Counted from the stretch's first letter, positions 39,525 through 48,472 are shown. The stretch is DNA of 64,000 nt from Bacillota bacterium (GCA_029961055.1 JASBVM010000009.1:124001-188000); one strand, 5' to 3'. The notes: generated from the letters alone by a model not told the origin. A program made the numbers and translations.

Positions 39525-42377
39525 TCAGGGGAGCTCCAGCACGTGCGCGTCCGGCACCTCCCGGCGGGCCGCGTCCACCACGTGCGGGTGGCAGGTGAAG
39601 AGGAGCACCTGGTGGCCGCGGGCGAACTCGCCCAGGGCGCGCAGGGCGGCCCTCAGCCGGGCGGGGTCGAAGTCGGCCAGCGCGTCGTCGATGACCACGG
39701 GGAGGCTGCCGCCGTTGCGCCGGACTTCCTCGATGTAAGCCAGGCGCATGGCCAGGTAGAGCTGCTCCTGGGTGCCCCGGCTGAGCTGCCAGGGTTCCAG
39801 AGGCGCCGCCCCCGCCCCGCGCGGGACGAGGCGCGGACGCTGCTCCCCCAGGCCGACTGTCACGCGCTCGTAGCGCCCGCCGGTGAAGTGGACGAAGAGG
39901 CGCGAGGCGCTCTGCACGACGGCCGGTTGGCGCTCCTGCTCGAACCTCTCGCGGGCCGCCCGCAGGATCTCCAGCGCCAGGGTGAGCCGCCGCCACTCGG
40001 CTGCCCGCGCCTCCAAGCGGGCGCGGAGGCGGGCCGCCTCGTCGCCCAGCTCGGCCACGCGCCGGCTCCTCTCCAGCTGCTCGATCCGGACCCGCAACTC
40101 GCCCAGCCGCTGGTGCGCCCGGGCGATGCGCTCGCGGACCTCCGCCGCCTCGGCCTCGGCTTTCCCCTGCTCCTGCTCCAGCGCCTCCGGATCGGTGGCG
40201 GCCAGGCGGCGGTCCAGTTCCGCCAGGGGATCGGCGGGCTCGGGCCAGAGCTCCAGCGCGGCCGCCCGGAGGCGGCTCTCCAGATCCTGGAGCTCCGCTC
40301 CCTGCCTCCGCCAGCGCTCCGCCTGGGCGGCCGCCTCGGGCAGCTCCGCGACCTCCCCCACGCCCGCCTTCTCGAGAAGGCTCCGCAGGAGACCCTCCGC
40401 CTCGGCCGACTCCACCGCCAGCTCCTTCTCGCGATCGCGCAGCCGGCGCAGGCTCTCGGCCGCCTGCCGCCGCCGCTCCTGCTGCCGGCGGGCCGCCTCG
40501 AGCCGCTCCCGGAGCCGGTCCGGGTCCGCCTCCACGCCGAGCCGCCCGGCCTGCTCTCCCAGCCGCGCGGCGAAGGCGTCCGACTGCGACCGGAGCTCCG
40601 CCAGCTCCCGCTCGAGTCGTTCCCGGCCTGCCAGCAGCTGCGGGAGCCGGCGCGCCTCCGCCAGCCAGCCGGCCAGCTCTTCCGGCGCCAGCCCGGTGGG
40701 GAGACCGTGGCGCCGGCACCAGGCGACCAGGCGCCCGCGTGCCTCCGCCTCCTCCCGTTCCGCCGCCTCCCTCGCCTGCGCCAGCCGCCGGCGCTCGCTC
40801 TCCCAGAGGAGCCGTGCCCGCTCCACCTCCTCGCGGACCGCGGCCGTGCCGCCCCGGGCGGGCGCGAGGGCCAGGGCGAGGGCGCCGCCGACGGCCAGGA
40901 GTCCAAGCCAGCCCGCCCAGGCGGGCCCGTGGAGGAGCGCCGCGCCCAGCGCCAGGAAGCCGGCCAGCCCGAGGCCCACAACGACCGCGCCCCGGCGCCG
41001 GCCGCGGGCGCCGGCGCCCCCGGCCTCCCCGGGATCCGGTGCGGAGACCGCCGCCTCGGCGCCGCCGAGCTCCTGCTCCTCCCACCGGCTCCGGGCCAGC
41101 AGCGCGTGCTTCCGGGCCTCCATCGCCCTGGCGGCCAGCTCCTGGCCCTCCGCCTCGGGCAGGCCGGTCTCGCCCCAGCGCTCCACGAGCGCCGGAAGCG
41201 CGTCCGGGTCGAGGCGCAGGCGGCGGGCCGCCGCCTCCAGCTCCGCCTCCGCGTCGTGCAGGCGCTGCTCCTTCTCGGCGAGAGCGGCCGCCCGCCGTTG
41301 CTGGTCGGGGAGCTCCCGGAGCAGCGCCTCCACCTGGGCGGCCGCCTCCAGGAGCGCGACGGGCAGGGGCTCGTCCAGGATCGCCTCCTCGCCGGAGACC
41401 TCCCGGCGCAGCTGCCGCCTCTGCTCCTCCAGGCGGCGGAGCCGCTCCTCCAGCTCCTCCGACCGCTCGGTCGCCTCCGCCGGAAAGGTCGCCCAGCGGC
41501 GCCCCGCCTCCACCTCGCCGCGCAGGACGCGCCATCTCTGCCAGTCCGGCCGGAGCTCCCGCAGGCGCCGGAGGCGCCGCGCCTGCCGCTCCGCCTCCGC
41601 CTGTAGGGGCTCGAGCCGCGCGACCTCTTCCTCGGCCCGGCGCTGCTCGGCGCGCAGCGGCTCCAGCTCCCCCAGCGCGTGCCGCGCCGACTCCAGCTCG
41701 CGCTCCTTGTCGACCAGCAGCTGGAGCAGCTGGTTGAGCTCGGGTCCCTTCCGCGCCCTGGGTTTCCAGAGTTCGCCTCGCCGCCGCTCCAGCTCGTCCT
41801 CCACGGCGGGCACCTCGGCCGCCCCGAAGCCCGCGCTGTAGATGCGCTTCCCCACCTCGCCCTGGTCGAGCCGGCGGAGGGCCTCCAGCTCCGCCAGGGA
41901 GAAGGCGAAGACGGTGGTGTAGTCGCTCCGCGCCACCTGGCCGAGCAGGCGCTCCAGCTCCGCCTCCGCCGCCTCCCCCTCCCAGCTGCTCCCGTCCCGC
42001 TCCAGCCAGAGCCGCCCGGCGCGCCGCCTCCCCTCATGGAAGAGACGGCGCAGCCGGATCGGGCCGGCGGCGCTCTCCAGCTCCACCTCGCCGCCCCACT
42101 CTTCCCCGGGCTGCGGGCGATAGGGGTCGACCGCCTGGCTGCTCCGGGAGGCGGCAGGAAGGTCGTAGAGCATATCCACCCAGAAGGCGAGAAGCGTGCT
42201 CTTCCCGGCCTCGTTGGGGCCCAGGAGGAGCGTCAGCCCCGGGCCCAGGTGGTCCAGGCGGACGTCGCGCAGCGCGGCGAAGCGCTGGACGCTCAGTCTC
42301 CGGAGCCGGAAGCCCCAACCGCTCCAGCCGCTCCGGCCACCCGACCCGTCCGGTGCCGCGCCCTCCCGCTCCGTCAC
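39525..42377 (-). CDS. yhaN: YhaN-like AAA ATPase (SMC/Rad50-type) with membrane hairpin
   Basis: 950 residues. The N-terminus reads FRLRRLSVQRFAALRDVRLDHL with Walker A GPNEAGKST (residues 53-61). Long coiled coils (about 190-450 and 530-800) flank two hydrophobic segments near residues 475-520 (VVVGLGLAGFLALGAALL, LGLLAVGGALALALAP), as in Bacillus YhaN. The C-terminal lobe has the signature LSRGTQEQLYLAMRLAYIEE and Walker B LPVVIDDALADFDPARL with the D-loop. Such SbcC/RecF-like ATPases work with a YhaO-type phosphoesterase in DNA-end processing. GTG start at 42377 with a GTGA overlap to the yhaO stop: clearly coupled. Confidence 0.9.
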   Translation of the reverse strand: MTEREGAAPDGSGGRSGWSGWGFRLRRLSVQRFAALRDVRLDHLGPGLTLLLGPNEAGKSTLLAFWVDMLYDLPAASRSSQAVDPYRPQPGEEWGGEVELESAAGPIRLRRLFHEGRRRAGRLWLERDGSSWEGEAAEAELERLLGQVARSDYTTVFAFSLAELEALRRLDQGEVGKRIYSAGFGAAEVPAVEDELERRRGELWKPRARKGPELNQLLQLLVDKERELESARHALGELEPLRAEQRRAEEEVARLEPLQAEAERQARRLRRLRELRPDWQRWRVLRGEVEAGRRWATFPAEATERSEELEERLRRLEEQRRQLRREVSGEEAILDEPLPVALLEAAAQVEALLRELPDQQRRAAALAEKEQRLHDAEAELEAAARRLRLDPDALPALVERWGETGLPEAEGQELAARAMEARKHALLARSRWEEQELGGAEAAVSAPDPGEAGGAGARGRRRGAVVVGLGLAGFLALGAALLHGPAWAGWLGLLAVGGALALALAPARGGTAAVREEVERARLLWESERRRLAQAREAAEREEAEARGRLVAWCRRHGLPTGLAPEELAGWLAEARRLPQLLAGRERLERELAELRSQSDAFAARLGEQAGRLGVEADPDRLRERLEAARRQQERRRQAAESLRRLRDREKELAVESAEAEGLLRSLLEKAGVGEVAELPEAAAQAERWRRQGAELQDLESRLRAAALELWPEPADPLAELDRRLAATDPEALEQEQGKAEAEAAEVRERIARAHQRLGELRVRIEQLERSRRVAELGDEAARLRARLEARAAEWRRLTLALEILRAARERFEQERQPAVVQSASRLFVHFTGGRYERVTVGLGEQRPRLVPRGAGAAPLEPWQLSRGTQEQLYLAMRLAYIEEVRRNGGSLPVVIDDALADFDPARLRAALRALGEFARGHQVLLFTCHPHVVDAARREVPDAHVLELP

Positions 42378-43663
42378 CGGGAACCACCCCCGCGCTGCTG
42401 CCGTTCGTCGTCCATCAGGTCCAGCGCCAGCGCCAGCGCCTCCAGGAGCTCCGACCGCAGCTCCGTCTCCTCCGGCGGGACCAGGCGGCCCTCCACCCCG
42501 CGCTGGCCGTACAGCTCCTGCAAGGCTCCGCGGAAGCGGTCCAGGACGGCGCCGCCGGCCAGCGCCTCCCGCACCTGGCGCGCCATCTCCCCCTCCAGGG
42601 AAGGCTCCTCGGCCAGCGCCTCCACCGGCCGCGGCGGGCGCGTCTCCCGCTCCAGCCGTCCCACCCAGACCGGTGGGCGCCGCCCCTCCACCCGCTGGCG
42701 GAGGACCGCCAGGAGCTCCTCCATGACGCGGGGCCGTCGCAGCGTCGCGTCCAGCGGCCCGCGGCCGGTCAGCCGGAGGAGCGCGATCAGGCCGCGCCCC
42801 TCCCGGGCCAGCTCGGCCGCCGCCTCCTCGACCGCCTCGGCCAGCGCCTCCTGCAGCGACTCCTCGTCCTCCATCCCGTCGATGGGGACCTCCAGCCGGC
42901 GCCACTCGACGCCGTGGGTGGGAACGAAGCGGAGGCGGCTCTCGCGGCCGTCCACCTCCACCAGGTAGCAGCCCCTCGGGCCGACCTCGCGCGGGTTCCG
43001 CCCCTGGGTGTTTCCGGGGTAGACCACCGCCGGCGACGAGACGCGCAGCTCCAGCCGGGTGTGGACGTGGCCCAGCGCCCAGTAGTCGAAGCCCCCCTGC
43101 AGGAGCTCCTCCAGGCTGGCGGGAGCGTAGGCGTCGTGGCCGGGCTGACCGCCCACGTTGGCGTGGAGGACCGCCACCGCGTAGGGCGTCTCCGCGTCCC
43201 GGCGGAAGAGGCGGGCCAGGTTGTCGCGCACCTCCCGCCGCGGGTAGCCGATCCCCCAGACCCGAGCCAGCTCCCGGCCCCCGCGCGTCACCGGGAAGGA
43301 GGCCGGGCGGCCGGACGGGAAGAAGTGGACCTCCCCCGGCCAGGCCAGCCGCGGCCGCCAGCCGCCGTCGTGGTCGTGGTTGCCGGAGGCGATGAAGCTG
43401 GGGATGCCGTGCCGCGCCAGCTCCGCCAGCCCGTCGCGCAGCCGGTTGGCCGCCAGCAGGCTCCGGTCCGCCTCGTCCCAGACGTCGCCCGCCAGCACCA
43501 GGAAGCTGGCCTCCTCCTCGATGCAGAGGCGGACGATCCGGTCCAGGGCGCCGAGCGACGCCTCCCGCACCGCCCGCGCCATCTCCGGCGCCACTTCCTC
43601 GAGACCGGTCAGGCCGCTGTCCAGGTGGAGGTCGGCGGCATGCACGAACTTGAAACGGGACAT
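42374..43663 (-). CDS. yhaO: YhaO-like DNA repair exonuclease (metallophosphoesterase, SbcD/Mre11-type)
   Basis: 429 residues. Phosphoesterase motifs: FVHAADLHLDSGL, VLAGDVWDEADRS, FIASGNHDHDGGW, AVAVLHANVGG and WALGHVHTRLEL, giving the complete two-metal site. A C-terminal helical region of about 170 residues binds the ATPase partner. Start ATG 43663 behind GGGGAG. It forms a two-gene unit with the YhaN-like ATPase (GTGA overlap), as in Bacillus yhaO-yhaN. Role: nuclease in DNA repair, by family. Upstream lies a 167-bp region shared with the divergent IclR gene. Confidence 0.92.
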   Translation of the reverse strand: MSRFKFVHAADLHLDSGLTGLEEVAPEMARAVREASLGALDRIVRLCIEEEASFLVLAGDVWDEADRSLLAANRLRDGLAELARHGIPSFIASGNHDHDGGWRPRLAWPGEVHFFPSGRPASFPVTRGGRELARVWGIGYPRREVRDNLARLFRRDAETPYAVAVLHANVGGQPGHDAYAPASLEELLQGGFDYWALGHVHTRLELRVSSPAVVYPGNTQGRNPREVGPRGCYLVEVDGRESRLRFVPTHGVEWRRLEVPIDGMEDEESLQEALAEAVEEAAAELAREGRGLIALLRLTGRGPLDATLRRPRVMEELLAVLRQRVEGRRPPVWVGRLERETRPPRPVEALAEEPSLEGEMARQVREALAGGAVLDRFRGALQELYGQRGVEGRLVPPEETELRSELLEALALALDLMDDERQQRGGGSR

Positions 43664-43830
43664 GCTCCGTCTTTCTCCCCGCCGGGGACGATCCCTCCGC
43701 AGCCGCGGCGTGACGGACCTTCCCCCCGGGGTGGAATTGCAGCTATTTTCACTTTGTGCAACAATCGGGCTGACTCCAGACGGAGCGGGGTCGCACACAG
43801 CCCCGGAACGCGAGGAAGAGGGGACCATCC

Positions 43831-44637
43831 ATGCCGAGACCGCGCACGCGTCGACCCGGTTCCACGCCCCGGGAGAGCCCGCACGTCCAGGTTCTGGACC
43901 GGGCCCTGACGCTTTTGGAGACGCTCTCGCAGGAGGAGAACGGGCTCGGGCTGGTGGAGGCGGCCAACCGCGCCCAGCTCCACCCGAGCACCACGTACCG
44001 GCTGCTGAGCACGCTGGTCAGCCACGGCTTCGTCACCCACGACGAGGAGACCGGCCGCTACCGGATCGGCCTCAAGGCGTTCGAGGTGGGGAGCGCCTTC
44101 CGCCTGCCCAGCGAGCTGAGGAAGCTGGCGCCCGGCCTGCTCCGCGCGCTCATGTCGCTGACGGGCGAGACGGCCAACCTGGCCATCCTCGAGCGCGGCG
44201 AGGTGACCTACATCGACCAGGTCGAATCGCCGGGTCTGCTGGGGATGCACGCGGGCATCGGTCGCCGCGTCCCCGCCCACTGCACCGGCGCCGGCAAGGC
44301 GATCCTGAGCCGTCTCACCGAGGAAGAGGTGGACGCCATCATCGCCGAGCACGGCCTGCCCGCCTACACCCCGCACACCATCACCCAGCGGGCTGCGCTG
44401 ATGGAGGAGCTGGCGAAGATCCGGGAGCAGGGCTACGCCCTGGACAACGAGGAGATCGAGGTGGGTGTCCGCTGCGTGGCCGCGCCCGTCCTGGACGACA
44501 AGGGGCGGCCGGTGGCGGCGCTCAGCGTCACCGGACCGGTCACGCGCTTCCATGACGAGCGGCTGCCCACCCTGGCCAACGCCATCCGGGCCGCCGCCGC
44601 CGACCTCTCGGCCAAGCTGGGCTACCGCTCGGCCTGA
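43831..44637 (+). CDS. IclR-family transcriptional regulator
   Basis: 268 residues. An N-terminal winged helix (about 18-80: VQVLDRALTLLETLSQEENG, NRAQLHPSTTYRLLSTLVSHGFV) and an IclR effector domain (about 90-262: GIGRRVPAHCTGAGKAILS, EEIEVGVRCVAAPVLDDKG, AALSVTGPVTRF). The ligand is unknown and neither neighbour is an obvious catabolic target, so it may act on unlinked genes. ATG 43831 behind AGGAAGAGGGGA. The 167-bp upstream region is relatively AT-rich near 43735-43770, with a TTGT-GCA-ACAA repeat at about 43755 that could be an autoregulatory site (weak). Confidence 0.92.
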   Translation: MPRPRTRRPGSTPRESPHVQVLDRALTLLETLSQEENGLGLVEAANRAQLHPSTTYRLLSTLVSHGFVTHDEETGRYRIGLKAFEVGSAFRLPSELRKLAPGLLRALMSLTGETANLAILERGEVTYIDQVESPGLLGMHAGIGRRVPAHCTGAGKAILSRLTEEEVDAIIAEHGLPAYTPHTITQRAALMEELAKIREQGYALDNEEIEVGVRCVAAPVLDDKGRPVAALSVTGPVTRFHDERLPTLANAIRAAAADLSAKLGYRSA

Positions 44638-44669
44638 GAGCCCAAGCCGTGCCCGCCCGACGGGGAGGA

Positions 44670-44706
44670 CCGCCCCGGCCGTTGGCGCGGCCGGGGCGGC
44701 TCTCTT
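44670..44706 (+). terminator. Terminator after the IclR gene
   Basis: 12-bp perfect GC stem (CCGCCCCGGCCG / CGGCCGGGGCGG, loop TTGGCG) followed by CTCTCTTCC. Ends the regulator transcript before the promoter of the thioredoxin-reductase-like gene. Confidence 0.75.
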
Positions 44707-44741
44707 CCCGGGCTGCACCGGGGCTTGACGCCGCTGCTACT

Positions 44742-44757
44742 ATACCCCTAGGGGTAT
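44742..44757. promoter_or_regulatory. CsoR/CstR-type operator palindrome
   Basis: A perfect 16-bp palindrome, ATACCCCTAGGGGTAT, 22 bases before the start codon of the thioredoxin-reductase-like gene. ATACCCC-GGGGTAT palindromes are the operators of the CsoR/CstR/FrmR (DUF156) repressors, which sense Cu(I), persulfide or aldehydes. A -35-like TTGACG lies at 44725-44730, so the palindrome covers the promoter spacer/-10 region, the usual place for repression. No CsoR-family gene is in the window. Confidence 0.7.
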
Positions 44758-44779
44758 CATCCCCGAGGAGGTGAGGTTG

Positions 44780-45742
44780 ATGGGCATGCTGGGACCCCTG
44801 TTCCACCAGAGCGATCTCGTCATCGCCGGCGGCGGCCCGGCGGGGGCTACCGCGGCCCTCTATGCGGCGCGCGCGCAGCTGGACGTGGTCGTCGTCGACA
44901 AGGGGCTGAGCAGCGGCGCCCTGGGCATGACGGGGCGGGTGGAGAACTATCCGGGCCTGCCCGGCGCGACAGGCCCGGAGATCGTCGAGGCCATCCGGCG
45001 CCAGGCCACCTCCTTCGGGGCCAAGTTCGTCCAGGCGCAGGTGATCGGCGTCGACTTCTCCGGCGACCCCAAGGTCGTCTACACGTCCGACGGCGACTAC
45101 CGGGCGCGGGCCGTCATCCTGGCCACCGGCGCCATGGGGCGGGCGCGGAGGGTGCCCGGCGAGGACGAGTACGTGGGCCGGGGTGTCTCCTACTGCGCCA
45201 CCTGCGACGCCGCCTTCTTCCGCGGCCAGCGGATCGCGGTGGTGGGCAGCTCCGACGAAGCGGTGGAGGAGGCGCTCTTCGCCGCCACCTTCGCCTCGGA
45301 GCTCCTCTTCCTGGTGCCCGGCCGCGAGCTGAAGGCGGCGGTCAGCCTGGTGGAGCAGCTGGAGGGTGCGCCCAACGTCCGCATCCTCTACGGCTACCGC
45401 CTGCTGGCGGTCGAGGGCGACGGCCTGCGTCTGACCGGCCTGCGCGTGCGGACGCCCCAAGGGAGCGAGAGCGTCGTCGAGGCGTCCGCGGCCTTCATCT
45501 ATCTGCAGGGGAACAAGCCGGTGACCGACTTCCTGGGCGGCGCCGTCCGCCTCAAGCCCGAGGGCTGCGTCGACGTGGACGAGCACTTCGAGACCAGCGT
45601 GGAGGGCGTCTACGCGGTGGGCGATCTGCTCTGCTCCGAGGTGAAGCAGGCCGTCATCTCGGCGGCGCAGGGAACCCTGGTCGCCATCGAGGTGGAGAAG
45701 CGGCTGCGCGGGCGCGCGGTCGCCCGCGTCGACTGGAAGTAG
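44780..45742 (+). CDS. Thioredoxin-reductase-like flavoprotein without NADPH-binding motifs (probable ferredoxin-dependent type)
   Basis: 320 residues. FAD motif VIAGGGPAGATAALYAARAQ, GRVENYPGLPG, VILATGAMGRARRVPGE, redox disulfide SYCATCDAAFF and the C-terminal FAD motif GVYAVGDLLCSEVKQAVISAAQG. In NADPH enzymes the second nucleotide fold reads GGGxSAxEEA followed by HRRxxxR; here it reads VGSSDEAVEEALFAA followed by LVPGRELKA, so both NADPH determinants are missing. This is the pattern of ferredoxin-dependent flavin thioredoxin reductases. ATG 44780 behind AGGAGGTGA, with GTG 44771 as a poorer alternative. A CsoR/CstR-like operator lies upstream and the ferredoxin-reducing KorAB genes converge from downstream. 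It should reduce thioredoxin or a related disulfide protein. Confidence 0.85.
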   Translation: MGMLGPLFHQSDLVIAGGGPAGATAALYAARAQLDVVVVDKGLSSGALGMTGRVENYPGLPGATGPEIVEAIRRQATSFGAKFVQAQVIGVDFSGDPKVVYTSDGDYRARAVILATGAMGRARRVPGEDEYVGRGVSYCATCDAAFFRGQRIAVVGSSDEAVEEALFAATFASELLFLVPGRELKAAVSLVEQLEGAPNVRILYGYRLLAVEGDGLRLTGLRVRTPQGSESVVEASAAFIYLQGNKPVTDFLGGAVRLKPEGCVDVDEHFETSVEGVYAVGDLLCSEVKQAVISAAQGTLVAIEVEKRLRGRAVARVDWK

Positions 45743-45790
45743 GGAAGTAGACCGCTCCCGGTCGCTCCGCCCGCCGGTCGCCCGACACCC

Positions 45791-45828
45791 AGGGGGCCAT
45801 ACCCATGCGGGTATGGCCCCCTCCTCTT
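45791..45828. terminator. Bidirectional terminator between trxB-like gene and korB
   Basis: 14-bp perfect stem (AGGGGGCCATACCC / GGGTATGGCCCCCT, loop ATGC) followed on the plus strand by CCTCTTTCC. It lies between convergent genes, 17 bases from the end of korB. Its centre, ATACCCATGCGGGTAT, resembles the CsoR-type palindrome upstream of the same gene. Confidence 0.75.
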
Positions 45829-45839
45829 TCCACGCGGCC

Positions 45840-46736
45840 CTATTCCCCGGTGAGGCTGAAGGCCTCCAGGATCGACTGCCGCTCGTCCTCCTTCAACGGC
45901 GCCACCCGGCGGGTGAGCGGCTCGTGCGCGAACTGCGGCAGCAGCTCGTCGTAGGCGACCCGCTCCGGATCCTCGAAGAGGATCCCTTCCACGAGACCGC
46001 CGGTCTCGGCCAGCTTGGCCGCGGCCGTGGCCCGGTCCAGCCTGCGGTAGGAGGGGTCGGCGTCCACGTCCACCAGCCGCTGGCGCAGGTAGTCGTAGCC
46101 GTACTCCTCGTTGAAGGTGACGCAGGGGCTGAAGACGTTGACCAGGGAGAAGCCCCTGTGCTGGATGGCGGCGCGCAGGATGACCGCCAGGTGGTCGATG
46201 TGGCCCGAGAAGCCCTGCGCCACGAAGGAGGCGCCGAGACCCAGGGCCATGCCCAGCGGCGAGAGCGGGTAGTCGGAACTGCCGAAGGGCGAGGAGCGCG
46301 TCACCCGGCCCAGCGGCGTGGTGGGCGCCGTCTGGCCCACCGTCAGGCCGTAGACGTCGTTGTTCATGACCACGTAGGTGACGTCCACGTTCCGGCGGAT
46401 GGCATGGACCAGGTGGCCCACGCCGATGCCGTAGCCGTCGCCGTCGCCGCCGACGGCGATGACGGTCAGCTCCGGGTTGGCCAGCTTGGCCGCCTGGGCG
46501 ACCGGCAGGGTCCGGCCGTGCAGGCCGTGGAAGCCGTAGGTGCCGATGTAGCTGGAGAGCTTGCCCGAGCAGCCGATGCCGCTGACCACCAGGACGCGGT
46601 GCGGCTCGATCTGGAGGTCGACCAGCGCCCGCTGGAGGCCGCGGAGCACTCCGAAGTCGCCGCACCCGGGGCACCAGGTGGGCGTCTCGGCGCGGTAGTC
46701 GTTCAGGGTCACCTTCCTCGCTTCCGTCACGCTCAT
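45840..46736 (-). CDS. korB: 2-oxoacid:ferredoxin oxidoreductase, beta subunit
   Basis: 298 residues. TPP- and [4Fe-4S]-binding subunit: PTWCPGCGDFGVLRGLQRAL and VVSGIGCSGKLSSYI supply three cluster Cys, with FSPCVTFNEEYGYDY as the fourth; TPP motif VGGDGDGYGIGVGHLVHAI; MNNDVYGLTVGQTAPTTPLG is typical of the 2-oxoglutarate/2-oxoacid class. Oxidatively decarboxylates a 2-oxoacid to acyl-CoA with reduction of ferredoxin. ATG 46736 overlaps the korA stop by ATGA. The reduced ferredoxin could feed the neighbouring thioredoxin-reductase-like protein. 2-Oxoglutarate is the likeliest substrate, but pyruvate or branched-chain acids are possible. Confidence 0.92.
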   Translation of the reverse strand: MSVTEARKVTLNDYRAETPTWCPGCGDFGVLRGLQRALVDLQIEPHRVLVVSGIGCSGKLSSYIGTYGFHGLHGRTLPVAQAAKLANPELTVIAVGGDGDGYGIGVGHLVHAIRRNVDVTYVVMNNDVYGLTVGQTAPTTPLGRVTRSSPFGSSDYPLSPLGMALGLGASFVAQGFSGHIDHLAVILRAAIQHRGFSLVNVFSPCVTFNEEYGYDYLRQRLVDVDADPSYRRLDRATAAAKLAETGGLVEGILFEDPERVAYDELLPQFAHEPLTRRVAPLKEDERQSILEAFSLTGE

Positions 46737-48472
46737 CGTGCGAGCACCTCCCTGACCGAGGCCAGAACCTCGGCGGTGGTGAAGGGGTTGCCGTCGAACT
46801 TCAGGCAGGAGTGGAAGCCGTCGGAACCCAGCTGCCGGCGCAGCTCGCCCGCCAGCTGCCCGGTGGCGTTCTGCTCCACGACCAGCACCTTCTTGCCCTC
46901 CAGCTCGGCCGCCAGCGCCCGGGTGGGGAAGGGGCGCAGGACGCGCAGGTGGACGTGGCGGGCCGGGACCCCTTCCGCCTCGAGCAGCTGGCGCGCCTCC
47001 TCGATGGGACCGTAGGTGCCGGCGAAGCCGACCAGGACCAGATCGGCGTCCTCGGGCCCGCTGGTCCAGAGCGCCTCCCTCGTCAGCTCGGGGTCGGCGG
47101 CGGCCGTCTCCATCTTCTTGAGCCGCTTGGTCATCTGGGCCACGCGCGGCTCCGCGTCCTCGGTGATGTGACCCTCCACCGTGTGCTCGTCGCCCACCGC
47201 CGCCGTGGTCTTGCCCGGCACCCCGGGCAGCACCCGTGGCGAGACCCCGGTGTCGGTCAGCTGGAAGCGCGGGTAGGTGTGCGGCGCGAAGGCGCCCGGC
47301 TCCAGGTCGAGCTGCCCGCGCTCGACGGGGATGCGCCGCAGCTCCTCCAGGTCCACGTTGCGCACGTCCAGGGCCAGATTGAGGTCGGCGGCCACGATGA
47401 CCGGGCACTGGTACTTCTCCGCCGCGTTGAAGGCCGCCTGGATCGCCCAGAAGGCGTCGGCCGTGGTGGCCGGGCTGATGACGATGCGCGGCTGGTCTCC
47501 GTGCGAGCCGTAGAGGATCTCGTTCAGGTCGCTCTGCTCCGGGCGCGTGGGCAGTCCGGTGGCCGGGCCGCCGCGCTGGGCGTCGACGATCACCACCGGC
47601 GTCTCCGTCATGGCCGCGATGGCGATCCCTTCCTGCATCAGGGAGAAGCCCGGGCCGGAGGTCGCCGTCCAGGCGCGCTGCCCGGCCAGGTTGGCGCCGA
47701 TGGCGTAGTTGACCGCGGCGATCTCGTCCTCGGCCTGGACCACCGCGCCGCCCACCTTGGGCAGCCACTTGGCCAGCCACTGGAGGATCTCGCTGGCGGG
47801 CGTGATGGGGTAGGCGAAGAAGAGCCTGCTGCCCGCCTCCAACGACCCCCAGCCCATCGCCTCGTCGCCCTGGAGGAGGACGCGCCGCCCGGGGGCCGGC
47901 TTCTCCGGCATGGCGAGCGGCGGGATCCCCAGCTTGTGGACGGCCTCCCACCCCAGCCGGTAGGCGTTCCGGTTCTGCTCCACCACCTCGTCGCCCTTGC
48001 GGCCGAAGCGGCTGGTGAAGTACTCGTCCAGCGCCTCCTCGCCCCAGCCCAGCAGCGCGCCGGTGGCGCCCAGCGCCACCGTGTTGGCCATGATGGCGCC
48101 GCCCGCCTGCTTGGCCAGCGCCAGGAAGTCGACCGGCAGCAACCGTCCCGGGCTCCCCTCCGGGAGGTGCGGCTTCTTGGCCGCGTTGGCCAGGACCAGC
48201 GAGCCCTCGTGCAGCTTGTCGGCGTCGTGTTCGATGGAGAGTTGGTCGAAGGCGACCAGGATGTCGACCCGGTCCCCGGGCGTCAGGAGCGGCCGGGAGC
48301 CGACGCGCACCTGGTAGTGCGTGTGGCCGCCCTTGATCAGGCTCATGAAGTGCCGGTGCGACGCGACGTAGTAGCCTTCCTCGTGCATGATCTGGAGGAA
48401 GAGCGCCCCGGCCGACTCGATCCCCTCGCCCTGGGCGCCGCCGACCTGCCAGACCAGATCTCGGCGTTCCAC
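46733..48472 (-). CDS. korA: 2-oxoacid:ferredoxin oxidoreductase, fused gamma-alpha subunit
   Basis: 579 residues. The gamma domain (about 1-185: VWQVGGAQGEGIESAGALFL, HRHFMSLIKGGHTHYQVRV) is fused to the alpha domain (about 200-579: LFFAYPITPASEILQWLA, QAEDEIAAVNYAIGANLAG, TATSGPGFSLMQEGIAIAA, QRGGPATGLPTRPEQSDL). This is the usual two-subunit KorAB form of aerobic and thermophilic Bacillota and Actinobacteria. GTG start at 48472 behind GGGGGGATGAG. Its upstream region (48473-48655) is unusually AT-rich for this genome and holds two TTTCACAA direct repeats 20 bp apart on the minus strand. Confidence 0.93.
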   Translation of the reverse strand: MERRDLVWQVGGAQGEGIESAGALFLQIMHEEGYYVASHRHFMSLIKGGHTHYQVRVGSRPLLTPGDRVDILVAFDQLSIEHDADKLHEGSLVLANAAKKPHLPEGSPGRLLPVDFLALAKQAGGAIMANTVALGATGALLGWGEEALDEYFTSRFGRKGDEVVEQNRNAYRLGWEAVHKLGIPPLAMPEKPAPGRRVLLQGDEAMGWGSLEAGSRLFFAYPITPASEILQWLAKWLPKVGGAVVQAEDEIAAVNYAIGANLAGQRAWTATSGPGFSLMQEGIAIAAMTETPVVIVDAQRGGPATGLPTRPEQSDLNEILYGSHGDQPRIVISPATTADAFWAIQAAFNAAEKYQCPVIVAADLNLALDVRNVDLEELRRIPVERGQLDLEPGAFAPHTYPRFQLTDTGVSPRVLPGVPGKTTAAVGDEHTVEGHITEDAEPRVAQMTKRLKKMETAAADPELTREALWTSGPEDADLVLVGFAGTYGPIEEARQLLEAEGVPARHVHLRVLRPFPTRALAAELEGKKVLVVEQNATGQLAGELRRQLGSDGFHSCLKFDGNPFTTAEVLASVREVLAR

